Assembly (NCBI GenBank): GCA_018110855.1
Contig: JAGBFZ010000188.1
Span: forward strand, 1 to 5,602
Source: Oscillospiraceae bacterium
GTDB taxonomy: Bacteria; Bacillota; Clostridia; Oscillospirales; Ruminococcaceae
Direction of reading: 5' to 3'
DNA length: 5,602 nt
The first letter of the stretch is position 1; every line of letters starts with the position of its first letter. Made by a program: the position numbers and the translations under genes. The notes beneath the pieces are model-generated. The model saw only the letters and a program-made list of their open reading frames with translations, did not search any database and was not told the DNA's origin. Positions 1-5,602 of this stretch are shown one piece after another.

Positions 1-278
1 ATATTTTTCTCGTCCATGAATAAGCGAACATCGAAAAAATAATCTCCCGGAGAAATGCCCGCCGTATCATCGGGATAGATCGTGACAGGCAAAGCCCCGT
101 CCACATAATCCGCAGCAGTAACAGTCTTTCGGAAAATAGGTGTGCTGTCTGCCGCCGATTTTTTCACATCAAGGTAAATCACGTCCGTATCGGATAACAC
201 ATAATCCCCGCCGTCAGCTGTTTTAATGCTGTCGATGGATAATTTCAACGTATCACCGCGGACAATAGAAATATCCAT
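1..278 (-). CDS. BppU-N-like phage baseplate protein, 3' end outside window
   Basis: The frame starts at ATG 278 and stays open to the window edge, giving 92 complete codons and no stop. The product begins MDISIVRGDTLKLSIDS and continues with TDVIYLDVKKSADSTPIF, then VTIYPDDTAGISPGDYFFDV. The pattern of an early 'I.RGDT..L', a central '.I.F.VK......P.F.K' and a closing 'I.P.DT..L..G.Y.(Y/F)D..L' is that of the small Ig-like N-terminal domain found in BppU-type and similar baseplate proteins of Gram-positive phages (compare Pfam BppU_N). In such proteins this domain anchors a receptor-binding partner to the baseplate; applying that here is inference. The start is supported by AAGGCGGTGA, whose core ends seven bases before the ATG. 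The gene follows the 233-aa gene after a 17-base gap and is probably in the same operon. Whether it is a short protein or carries a further C-terminal domain cannot be seen. Confidence 0.82.
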   Translation of the reverse strand, partial: MDISIVRGDTLKLSIDSIKTADGGDYVLSDTDVIYLDVKKSAADSTPIFRKTVTAADYVDGALPVTIYPDDTAGISPGDYFFDVRLFMDEKN

Positions 279-282
279 TTTA

Positions 283-292
283 TCACCGCCTT
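283..292 (-). promoter_or_regulatory. Ribosome binding site of the truncated BppU-N-like gene
   Basis: AAGGCGGTGA on the coding strand, one mismatch from AAGGAGGTGA, in the 17-base gap after the TAA of the 233-aa gene. It fixes ATG 278 as the start of a gene for which only the 5' part is in the window. Confidence 0.8.
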
Positions 293-295
293 TAT

Positions 296-997
296 TTATC
301 CCTGTTCCTGTGTTATAGCCGTCTGATTGTCAGACGTGCCGAATTTTTCAGCATCTACTATTGACGATATCGAACCTACGTCATAAAAACGAATACCTTC
401 TCCAGTTCTCTTGTCATAAATCCATGCATGGAAATTGACACGGTGCATATTATCAGTGAAAAAAACGCCCTCTAATCGTACATTGAAATTTTTACCGAAT
501 GCTTCATTTACTACAGAACCGCCATTCTGGACGAATGTTGCCCCTGTCAGCGTGTTTGTTATCAGCAAATCCAATCTGACACCACAATCGGCACCCGTAA
601 CATCATGCGGTACCCTGCTGACTATCAGTGTAGCCTTTGCGTCACCCGAAAGATTCTGCACCGTAACACTTCCGCCACCTCCCGAAAACACAATATTTTT
701 CATAATATCATTAGTATAATCGGGATCATCGGAAACAATAGCATTTTCTATAGTGTTGCCGTTATCGTCAGTAACAGTATCGCCGTCACCGTTCAGCTGT
801 TCAATGATTTTTTGATTCAGATCCTTAGCATCCTTATAACCTTCATCATACCGATCAGGGACGTCTACAATAACAGGGTCATACCCGTCAACGCCTTCAG
901 GAGCCTTGTATGTTCCGTTCTCTGTTACGGTAAGGGGCTTAATGACCTTGCTGCCGCCTTGACCCAGTCCAAGAAGATACCCTGCAATGAAACTCAT
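296..997 (-). CDS. Probable baseplate/receptor-side tail protein with ENGTY module
   Basis: A 233-residue protein following the hub-like gene, where phages encode their adsorption or baseplate proteins. Residues 1-15 (MSFIAGYLLGLGQGG) form a short hydrophobic, Gly-rich N-terminus of a kind I recognise at the start of Firmicutes prophage tail proteins. Residues about 21-47 carry the module PLTVTENGTYKAPEGVDGY plus PVIVDVP, common in gut Firmicutes phage tail proteins. Next come an acidic helical region (DRYDEGYKDAKDLNQKIIEQL, split around residues 48-68), an Asp/Asn-rich linker and FSGGGGS at 104-110. The rest, about 111-206, alternates hydrophobic residues as in a beta sandwich (ATLIVSRV, VRLDLLITNTL, FNVRLEGVFF, VNFHAWIYD) and could be a carbohydrate- or receptor-binding domain. 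That function is inference, since no family is recognised with certainty. ATG 997 overlaps the hub stop (TGATG) and has a perfect AAGGAGGTG upstream. The C-terminal half is more AT-rich than the tape measure ends. Confidence 0.85.
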   Translation of the reverse strand: MSFIAGYLLGLGQGGSKVIKPLTVTENGTYKAPEGVDGYDPVIVDVPDRYDEGYKDAKDLNQKIIEQLNGDGDTVTDDNGNTIENAIVSDDPDYTNDIMKNIVFSGGGGSVTVQNLSGDAKATLIVSRVPHDVTGADCGVRLDLLITNTLTGATFVQNGGSVVNEAFGKNFNVRLEGVFFTDNMHRVNFHAWIYDKRTGEGIRFYDVGSISSIVDAEKFGTSDNQTAITQEQG

Positions 998-2313
998 CAG
1001 CCTGACACCTCCTTGAAGGAAATGTTTGACTTTTTGTTGCCGTCCTTAGTGTATGTCAGCTCGTAGGTCTTGCCGCCGTATAAAATACGCTGTACAACCT
1101 CTGTATCTGTCTCAGAAACCGTCTCGACTGAATCGGGCATAATGCTGTCGATCATAGCCCCGCCGAACTCAGCAAGCCCGCCCGCAAAGGTTTTGAAACC
1201 ATATTTCTCGGGATCTCCGTTTTTATTTTCAAAAACGAATTGGATCCCGTCCTCGTCAATAACCGTGTTGTTTTTCACATCTCCAATACGGTAACGCTGA
1301 TTCAGCTCTCTCTCGGTGCGGTTAAGATAGCCGATCTCGTCCTCCGATACGGCATTTCTGCCCATGGAAGCATAAATGCCCGATGATGTGAGAAAAACTG
1401 AACAGTGATTGACATACATATCACCCTCGGGAAATTTTATTATAGACGAAGGGAGCGGAATAAAGCTGTCAAGCAGCATTTTATCACACTCCCACGCTCG
1501 GTACTCATAATCCTTTAACATTCCGTAAACCGCTCCTGCAGCGGCTTCGGACGCATAAGGGGTTTCAATGGCAAGTGTATTAAACGGAGATGAAGCCGAG
1601 CCTGCGGAATAGTTTTTGCATCCGCTGCTCAGCTCCACCGCATTTACCTTTTTTATTCCCCCAAGCCGTAATTTATCATATTTGCCTTTATCGGCAGTAT
1701 AAACAGAGGCTGCACCCACATTCATAGGAATGAAAACCAATATGCCCTGCACATTACCCGAACCGGTGTCTCCCTGCACCATTGCAAAGGAAGCACAGGT
1801 GCGGGTAAGCTCGTCCAGAATGTCCCTGCAGCTTCGTCCGTCCAGCTTGTTCTTATCAATCTTCGGGACAACAGCTGTGAGGATCCCGCTCATATCTGAA
1901 TATCCCGAATATCCGCAGACAGAAATAATACTGTCCATAACGTCCGCTATAAGGGCATATGTAGCAGTAATTTTACCGTCTTTATCATATACATTGATAT
2001 ATTTATCCGAGGGTATTTCAAATTTGCGGTCTGCGGTATATGAACGGTCAATGCAGGTGAAGCTTACCCGATCGCCGCTGTATGAACGGCTTGAAACATA
2101 GTAATTCAGAATTTCTGTACCATTAGAACATTCAACATTTACGATCGCACCCGCAGGGAAAAGTCCTGCAGTATCGGGATATTCCACAGCGGAAAGCGAA
2201 AAGGAAAGCTGACCGCCTATAACGCCGCCAATGCCGTATCCGCTTACATCATATCTGATCTGCAGGTCTGCAAAATGCGTTACCTCAATACCGCCTATCG
2301 TAAGCGTGTAGCT
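997..2313 (-). CDS. Tail hub/baseplate-like protein with no conventional start codon
   Basis: Hub-like proteins of Firmicutes phages close the tail tube at its tip and carry the adsorption proteins. The protein begins with short beta strands (SYTLTIGGIEV, DLQIRYDVSGYGIGGVIGGQ, LSFSLSAV) and continues FPAGAIVNVEC and DRVSFTCIDRSYTADRKFEI. This matches the general pattern of gp27/XkdQ-type hub proteins: an early 'GGVI..QL.FSL' strand pair, a 'PAGA.V' strand, then 'V.FTC.D'. Counted from GTG 2187, a helical segment sits near 74-130 (CRDILDELTRTCASFAMV). A second half, about 168-300, reads YDKLRLGGIKKVNAVEL, then FNTLAIETPYAS and SEDEIGYLNRTERELNQR. The C-terminus is YGGKTYELTYTKDG. The start is unresolved. 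The frame is open back to 2349 but has no ATG, GTG or TTG before GTG 2187, which lacks a Shine-Dalgarno site and would delete the conserved-looking N-terminus. The 5' coordinate given is the first codon after a proposed +1 frameshift from the preceding gene. Alternatives are a non-canonical start such as GTC at 2319, or a mutated or misread start. The stop TGA overlaps the next ATG. Confidence 0.75.
   Translation of the reverse strand, partial: SYTLTIGGIEVTHFADLQIRYDVSGYGIGGVIGGQLSFSLSAVEYPDTAGLFPAGAIVNVECSNGTEILNYYVSSRSYSGDRVSFTCIDRSYTADRKFEIPSDKYINVYDKDGKITATYALIADVMDSIISVCGYSGYSDMSGILTAVVPKIDKNKLDGRSCRDILDELTRTCASFAMVQGDTGSGNVQGILVFIPMNVGAASVYTADKGKYDKLRLGGIKKVNAVELSSGCKNYSAGSASSPFNTLAIETPYASEAAAGAVYGMLKDYEYRAWECDKMLLDSFIPLPSSIIKFPEGDMYVNHCSVFLTSSGIYASMGRNAVSEDEIGYLNRTERELNQRYRIGDVKNNTVIDEDGIQFVFENKNGDPEKYGFKTFAGGLAEFGGAMIDSIMPDSVETVSETDTEVVQRILYGGKTYELTYTKDGNKKSNISFKEVSG
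1006..1014 (-). promoter_or_regulatory. Ribosome binding site of the 233-aa gene
   Basis: AAGGAGGTG on the coding strand, a nine-base match to the 16S rRNA tail. Its AGGAGG core ends ten bases before ATG 997, inside the last codons of the hub-like gene. It settles the start and shows coupling at a TGATG overlap. Confidence 0.85.
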
Positions 2314-2328
2314 AAAGACGGTCGCCTG
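2311..2328 (-). promoter_or_regulatory. Candidate +1 ribosomal frameshift site (CTT TAG C)
   Basis: On the coding strand the 122-aa gene ends CAGG-CGACCGT-CTT-TAG-C. CTT occupies 2317-2315 and TAG 2314-2312. A peptidyl-tRNA slipping from CUU to UUU would skip base 2314 and resume at AGC (2313-2311), exactly the frame of the hub-like gene. The bacterial prfB site has the same core: CUU followed by a stop and C (AGGGGG-UAU-CUU-UGA-C), with a Shine-Dalgarno-like stimulator just upstream. Here the stimulator is weaker: AGG at 2327-2325, seven bases before CTT, within AGGCGA, which matches the consensus AGGTGA at five of six bases. The stop is UAG (read by RF1), not UGA (read by RF2). The geometry is seen directly; function is inference. 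The main alternatives are an initiation change or an indel in CTTT. Confidence 0.4.
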
Positions 2329-2680
2329 AGCTGTACAGGCTTGCCGATTCTATGGTGATCTGCATATCCCACAGCGCACCATGATTCTTTTCCGTTGCCG
2401 AATATGCAGCCATTGTAAAGGGCAGCGTTATTTCGCAGGGAGCAGATACTGTGCAGAAAAAGCTATTCTGCCGCAGTACCTGTTCAATTTCCCGGGCTTT
2501 AGCTGTGGGGACATTCCTTAAAACCGCCGAAACGGTTATTTTATCACCCTTTTTATCGGATATAACGTCACCATTTTCGGCGGTAAATCCGTTTGACCCC
2601 GTAACGGGGGAAATGTCGATTTTGTAATTTTTCTCCATGTGGGGAGTAAGGTCTATTCCGCCTGCGGTAAATGTGAGCAT
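2312..2680 (-). CDS. Small phage tail protein (DUF6711-like, tentative)
   Basis: A 122-residue protein directly after the tape measure gene, a position held in Firmicutes siphophages by small tail-tip or distal-tail components. It starts MLTFTAGGIDLTP, followed by an N-terminal beta pattern, a Gly/Asp/Lys-rich turn region (about 30-47), an amphipathic helix (about 59-70, TAKAREIEQVLR) and further strands (FFCTVSAPCEITLPF, then WDMQITIES). This resembles the small tail proteins grouped as DUF6711; that name is from general resemblance, not a search. There is no signal peptide or membrane segment. The ATG at 2680 is supported by AAGGAGG eight bases upstream and by overlap with the tape measure stop (TGATG), indicating coupled translation. 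The gene ends in CTT TAG followed by C, while the +1 frame continues open into the hub-like gene. It may therefore be made both as this 122-aa protein and as the N-terminal part of an approximately 560-aa fusion. Confidence 0.85.
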   Translation of the reverse strand: MLTFTAGGIDLTPHMEKNYKIDISPVTGSNGFTAENGDVISDKKGDKITVSAVLRNVPTAKAREIEQVLRQNSFFCTVSAPCEITLPFTMAAYSATEKNHGALWDMQITIESASLYSSGDRL

Positions 2681-5602
2681 CAGCCCGTCCTCCTTTGCTT
2701 TTCTGTGATACTCTTTTCGACTTTCTCGCTTATTTTTTCACTGTCCATTTCAACGGTTATGTGGTTTGTATTTTCAAATACAATGGTTTCGTTGGTATTT
2801 CCGCTGCCTGCAGCTGATGTGCGGGCATTGGAAGCACCGCTGAACTGTATTCCTGCATTTACCTGACCCAGCTTTATTTCGGCAATATTTTTCTCAATCT
2901 CCGAATTGAAGCCCGCAGCCAGATCTCGGGCAAGATTCTGCCCAATTGCATAGGTATTCATGCCGCCGAGCGTAACGGTGAATTTGTGCTCAAGGTCGAG
3001 ATCCTCAAGTGAGGAATTATATACCTCGGTGAAGCCCGAAACAAAGTTTGATATTTCATCGGAAATATCCTCTGTGGAAAGGTCAAGCCCGGAAACAAAA
3101 TCGGAAAGGAACTGCCGTCCTGCCGCTTGTGCCTGCTCGGGAAGCTGTAAAAGAGCCTTATCCACAGCGGAGAGCATAGCTGTATTTATCTTCTCCGCTT
3201 CGCCTGCGTACAAATCCTTTGACAGCTCATCCGCAAGGTCTTCACGCTTCTTGTAGAACTCGTTTATCTGCGCAAATTCGGCACTGCTCATGCTTGTGAG
3301 ATATTTACCGAACTGTGCTCCGTCTGCAAAATCCATGCTTGTAAGCTCGGAAAGCAGTCCCTCGGAAGCTCCCGAGGCTTTCAGCTGCTTGACATAATCA
3401 TGATATTTTTGCATCTGATCCATTTGCTCCTGCAGGTTTTCAACGGAATATTTGCGGATCTTCCTGCCGTTCTCATCGGTGGATTCGGTAACGGCAAAAA
3501 TATCACCCACGGAGAGAAGCTTTGCCTTGTAGCTTGAAATATTGCTCTCCAGCTCGCTCATCGATTTTTTGTACTCACTGAGCAGGCTGTTTATTCCGCT
3601 TGTGGTTATGGACAGCTGCTTTTTGTAGCTGTCTCTTTGGGCATCAAGGATAGCCTCGGCTGTTTCCTCGTTGAGCTCCTTCAGCTTTTCAAGACGTTCC
3701 TTTTCTTTTTCCTCGCTTTCCTCGGCGAATTTTTTCTCGTAGGAATACAGCTCCTCGTAGTACTGCCAATGATCTTCAAGCTGAGCATTGCCATATTGAG
3801 AAACCAAAGCTCGCTTACGCTCATACAGCTCTTTTTCGTCAGAGATAGTACCTATGGCAAATTCATGGTCAAGGCTTTTAAATTCGCTTTCAAGTTTTTC
3901 TGTGGCTTTTTTCCATGTATCGGATATTATTTGTGCTGCCTGTTTGGATTTTTCCTCGGTAGGCTTTGTTATAGCACGCATATATTCCGATACCTGTTCA
4001 GACCACGTCTGAGTGGTGGCTTCTGCGGTTGTTGAATTTTCACCAAGATAGGTGTCGTGAATAGTCTTTATTGCTTCGGCAGAACGAAATTCAGCATCGG
4101 CAATAGACGAATTAAGCTCCGACATTGCTTGCTGAGCCTCTTTGATTTTATTTCTAATCAGTCCTGCTTTCCAGAAATCTCCTCCGGTATTTCCTATCAT
4201 AGTATTAATAGGATTGGCTTCGTCAGAACTCATTCCCGTCAATTCTTGAAATTGTTTTTCGAGATCTGCGAGATCCTTTGAAAGTGCATCCCTTTGTTCA
4301 TACAGAACCGGAAGTTCATTTTGAGCAAAATCGTAATTATCCTCCGCAGTTTGAATCTTATGACGGCGTTCCATTGCTGCCACCACATCATCAACTGCAC
4401 CTGCAAGAGACAAATATTTCTGAGTTTCTTCATCAATGAAATCAATGGTAACAGGTGACAGTTCTTGAATTTCCTTCGTTATATCAATAAGCTCCTGCTC
4501 ACCTTCGCCTGTTTTTTCATATTGAATACGAAGCTGTTCATATATGTCTATCTTATTTTTCAGTTCGGATTTATCAGCGTCGAGGGAAGATTTGCTTTGA
4601 GATATAAGCTTTTCCTGCTGTTCCAAAGCAGAGTTATAGTTGTCTGCAGCTTCCGCAGCTTCTTTTGTAATTTCTGTGGCTTCTGCAAGTGAAGTTGTGT
4701 ACTTAGCAACAGCAACGATAATTCCTGCAGCCAAAGCAGCCCAAACAAAAGGATTTACAGCACATACGGCATTAAAAGCAGTTTGTGCGGCTGTGGCTGC
4801 TGTGATTTTTTTTGTAAAAAGAGCTACAACAATTTCGGAGAATTTTAATCCTCCGTTCAGAGCTGTTACTGAAACAGCTGCATTTCCGGCTTGCATAGAC
4901 AATAAAGAAAGCTGTATCTGAGCCTCCTGAATAGGGTTAACAACATACTTTACCACAACACCAGCTGTTTTAAAAACAAGAAATCCCGCTGCAATTCCGG
5001 AAAGAACAGATATTATTTCGTTTCCATGTTCCGCAATTGCTCCCATTGAACTAATAAGTCCGGGCAGTAGATCGTTTGCGGCAAATCTGCCTGCAGCAGA
5101 AACTAATCTTCCTATACTGTCGGAAATTTTATCAAAATTATCAGACAGTTCACCGCCCTTTATCTCTGCACTAAGAGCCGAAATATCCGCCGTAACCGAC
5201 TGCACCGCCGTTCTCATAGGCTGTTCGAATTTGTTAAAAGCGGTAATTCCCAAGCCCTCAAGGGCAGAATTGAAAGCGTCCATATCGCCCTGCAGGTTGT
5301 CGGACATGGTCTTTGCCATTTCCTCGGCTGCGCCTGTGCTGTTTTCGATCTGTCCCGCAAGCTCTCCGAAGCGTTCCGAAGAGGTACCGAGGAGAGCATT
5401 GACCGCCTTGAGGTCAACCTTGTTGAAGATCTCATTCAGAGCCTGCGTCTTCTGCTGATCTGTAAGCGGTGCCAGAGCTGTGTTAAAATCGGCAAAAACG
5501 TCCGACAGGGCACGCATTTTTCCGCTTCCGTCAAAGGCGGAAACGTTCAGCCGTTCCATTGCCGCAGCCGCCGTATCGGTGGGAGCGGATAATGACAGAA
5601 TA
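2680..5602 (-). CDS. Phage tail tape measure protein, 5' end outside window
   Basis: Tape measure proteins run through the lumen of the growing tail, set its length and are ejected during DNA entry. The frame is open to the window edge, so the true start lies outside; 973 codons are visible. The ATG at 5559 is internal: it has no Shine-Dalgarno site and the codons before it read as the conserved core. Counting from that Met, residues 1-135 resemble the TP901-type PhageMin_Tail core (FADFNTALAPLTDQQK, then NLQGDMDAFNSALEGLGI). Hydrophobic segments lie at about 179-207 and 263-288, candidates for membrane insertion during ejection. Long charged helices, probably coiled coil, span about 300-345, 400-440, 470-500 and 540-690, densest at 597-640 (EESEEKEKERLEKLKELNEE). 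The C-terminus is a Gly/Ser/Thr stretch, a short beta-like segment (NETIVFENTNHITVEM) and a charged helix ending QRRTG. Bases of about 4000-5150 are visibly more AT-rich than both flanks. The stop TGA overlaps the next ATG by one base. Family assignment is secure; the subtype is not. Confidence 0.93.
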   Translation of the reverse strand, partial: ILSLSAPTDTAAAAMERLNVSAFDGSGKMRALSDVFADFNTALAPLTDQQKTQALNEIFNKVDLKAVNALLGTSSERFGELAGQIENSTGAAEEMAKTMSDNLQGDMDAFNSALEGLGITAFNKFEQPMRTAVQSVTADISALSAEIKGGELSDNFDKISDSIGRLVSAAGRFAANDLLPGLISSMGAIAEHGNEIISVLSGIAAGFLVFKTAGVVVKYVVNPIQEAQIQLSLLSMQAGNAAVSVTALNGGLKFSEIVVALFTKKITAATAAQTAFNAVCAVNPFVWAALAAGIIVAVAKYTTSLAEATEITKEAAEAADNYNSALEQQEKLISQSKSSLDADKSELKNKIDIYEQLRIQYEKTGEGEQELIDITKEIQELSPVTIDFIDEETQKYLSLAGAVDDVVAAMERRHKIQTAEDNYDFAQNELPVLYEQRDALSKDLADLEKQFQELTGMSSDEANPINTMIGNTGGDFWKAGLIRNKIKEAQQAMSELNSSIADAEFRSAEAIKTIHDTYLGENSTTAEATTQTWSEQVSEYMRAITKPTEEKSKQAAQIISDTWKKATEKLESEFKSLDHEFAIGTISDEKELYERKRALVSQYGNAQLEDHWQYYEELYSYEKKFAEESEEKEKERLEKLKELNEETAEAILDAQRDSYKKQLSITTSGINSLLSEYKKSMSELESNISSYKAKLLSVGDIFAVTESTDENGRKIRKYSVENLQEQMDQMQKYHDYVKQLKASGASEGLLSELTSMDFADGAQFGKYLTSMSSAEFAQINEFYKKREDLADELSKDLYAGEAEKINTAMLSAVDKALLQLPEQAQAAGRQFLSDFVSGLDLSTEDISDEISNFVSGFTEVYNSSLEDLDLEHKFTVTLGGMNTYAIGQNLARDLAAGFNSEIEKNIAEIKLGQVNAGIQFSGASNARTSAAGSGNTNETIVFENTNHITVEMDSEKISEKVEKSITEKQRRTG
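2689..2695 (-). promoter_or_regulatory. Ribosome binding site of the 122-aa tail protein
   Basis: AAGGAGG on the coding strand, eight bases before ATG 2680. It lies inside the last codons of the tape measure gene and fixes this start. Together with the TGATG stop/start overlap it implies coupled translation. Confidence 0.85.

Noticed and set aside
605..1066. Plus-strand open frame of 153 codons
   Set aside because: It lies antisense to the well-supported 233-aa gene and the end of the hub gene, has no convincing ribosome binding site, and its translation resembles no protein I know.
2185..2187. GTG as the true start of the hub-like gene
   Set aside because: There is no ribosome binding site upstream (pyrimidine-rich CTTTCCGCT). 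It would remove a coding-looking N-terminus and leave an unexplained gap of about 124 bases in an otherwise gapless operon.
2215..2310. Repeated ATAGGCGGT on the coding strand in the hub gene
   Set aside because: There are only two 9-base copies, each encoding an ordinary I-G-G stretch in a beta strand. This is probably chance.
3637..4035. Plus-strand open frame rich in Phe and Leu that looks like a membrane protein
   Set aside because: It is the complement of Lys/Glu-rich coiled-coil codons in the tape measure gene, which read as Phe/Leu in the opposite direction. No start signal was seen.
4640..4921. Plus-strand Ala/Val-rich open frame
   Set aside because: It is antisense to the Ala-rich hydrophobic part of the tape measure protein, so it is a composition artefact.
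5557..5559. ATG as the start of the tape measure gene
   Set aside because: There is no Shine-Dalgarno site before it. The frame is open to the window edge, and the preceding codons (ILSLSAPTDTAAAA) continue the conserved tape measure core.
1..5602. tRNA, CRISPR array, insertion sequence, att site, promoter or terminator
   Set aside because: The window is almost wholly filled by contiguous minus-strand tail genes. I saw no cloverleaf, spaced direct repeats, transposase frame or hairpin followed by a T-run in the intergenic junctions.

Overview
The window is a stretch of a bacteriophage or prophage tail module. Every real gene lies on the minus strand, so the biological order runs from base 5602 down to base 1. 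The order is: tape measure protein (5' end beyond the window), a small tail protein, a tail hub/baseplate-like protein, a probable distal tail or receptor-side protein, and a BppU-N-like protein cut off by the window edge. This follows the usual layout of long-tailed phages of Firmicutes. The strong AAGGAGG-type Shine-Dalgarno sites, moderate GC content and the N-terminal module of the 233-residue protein suggest a gut clostridial host such as a Ruminococcus or another Oscillospiraceae/Lachnospiraceae member. That host assignment is inference from general resemblance. No integrase, att site, tRNA or host gene is present to confirm it or to separate an integrated prophage from a free phage.

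Layout, in transcription order. Bases 5602-2680 hold most of a tape measure protein, with a TP901-type core at its start, two hydrophobic segments and long coiled coils. It ends in TGATG, where the last A of its stop is the first base of the next gene, 2680-2312 (122 aa, DUF6711-like). The next reading frame, ending at 997, encodes a hub-like protein. It has no usable conventional start: the frame is open to 2349 and looks coding throughout, but contains no ATG, GTG or TTG before an internal GTG at 2187 that lacks a ribosome binding site. At exactly this junction the small gene ends in CTT TAG C, the same kind of slippery stop used for +1 frameshifting in bacterial prfB. The hub gene ends in a second TGATG junction with a perfect Shine-Dalgarno site for the 233-aa gene (997-296). 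A 17-base gap then leads to the last gene (278 to beyond base 1).

The genes are packed with no gap over 20 bases, and no promoter or terminator is visible. They are therefore expected to be read as part of one long late operon and translated by coupling. The tape measure sets tail length, the small protein and hub close the distal end of the tail, and the last two proteins probably build the baseplate or adsorption apparatus.

The most interesting point is the start-less hub gene and its possible +1 recoding site. A secondary point is a lower-GC central block in the tape measure gene that suggests mosaic exchange.
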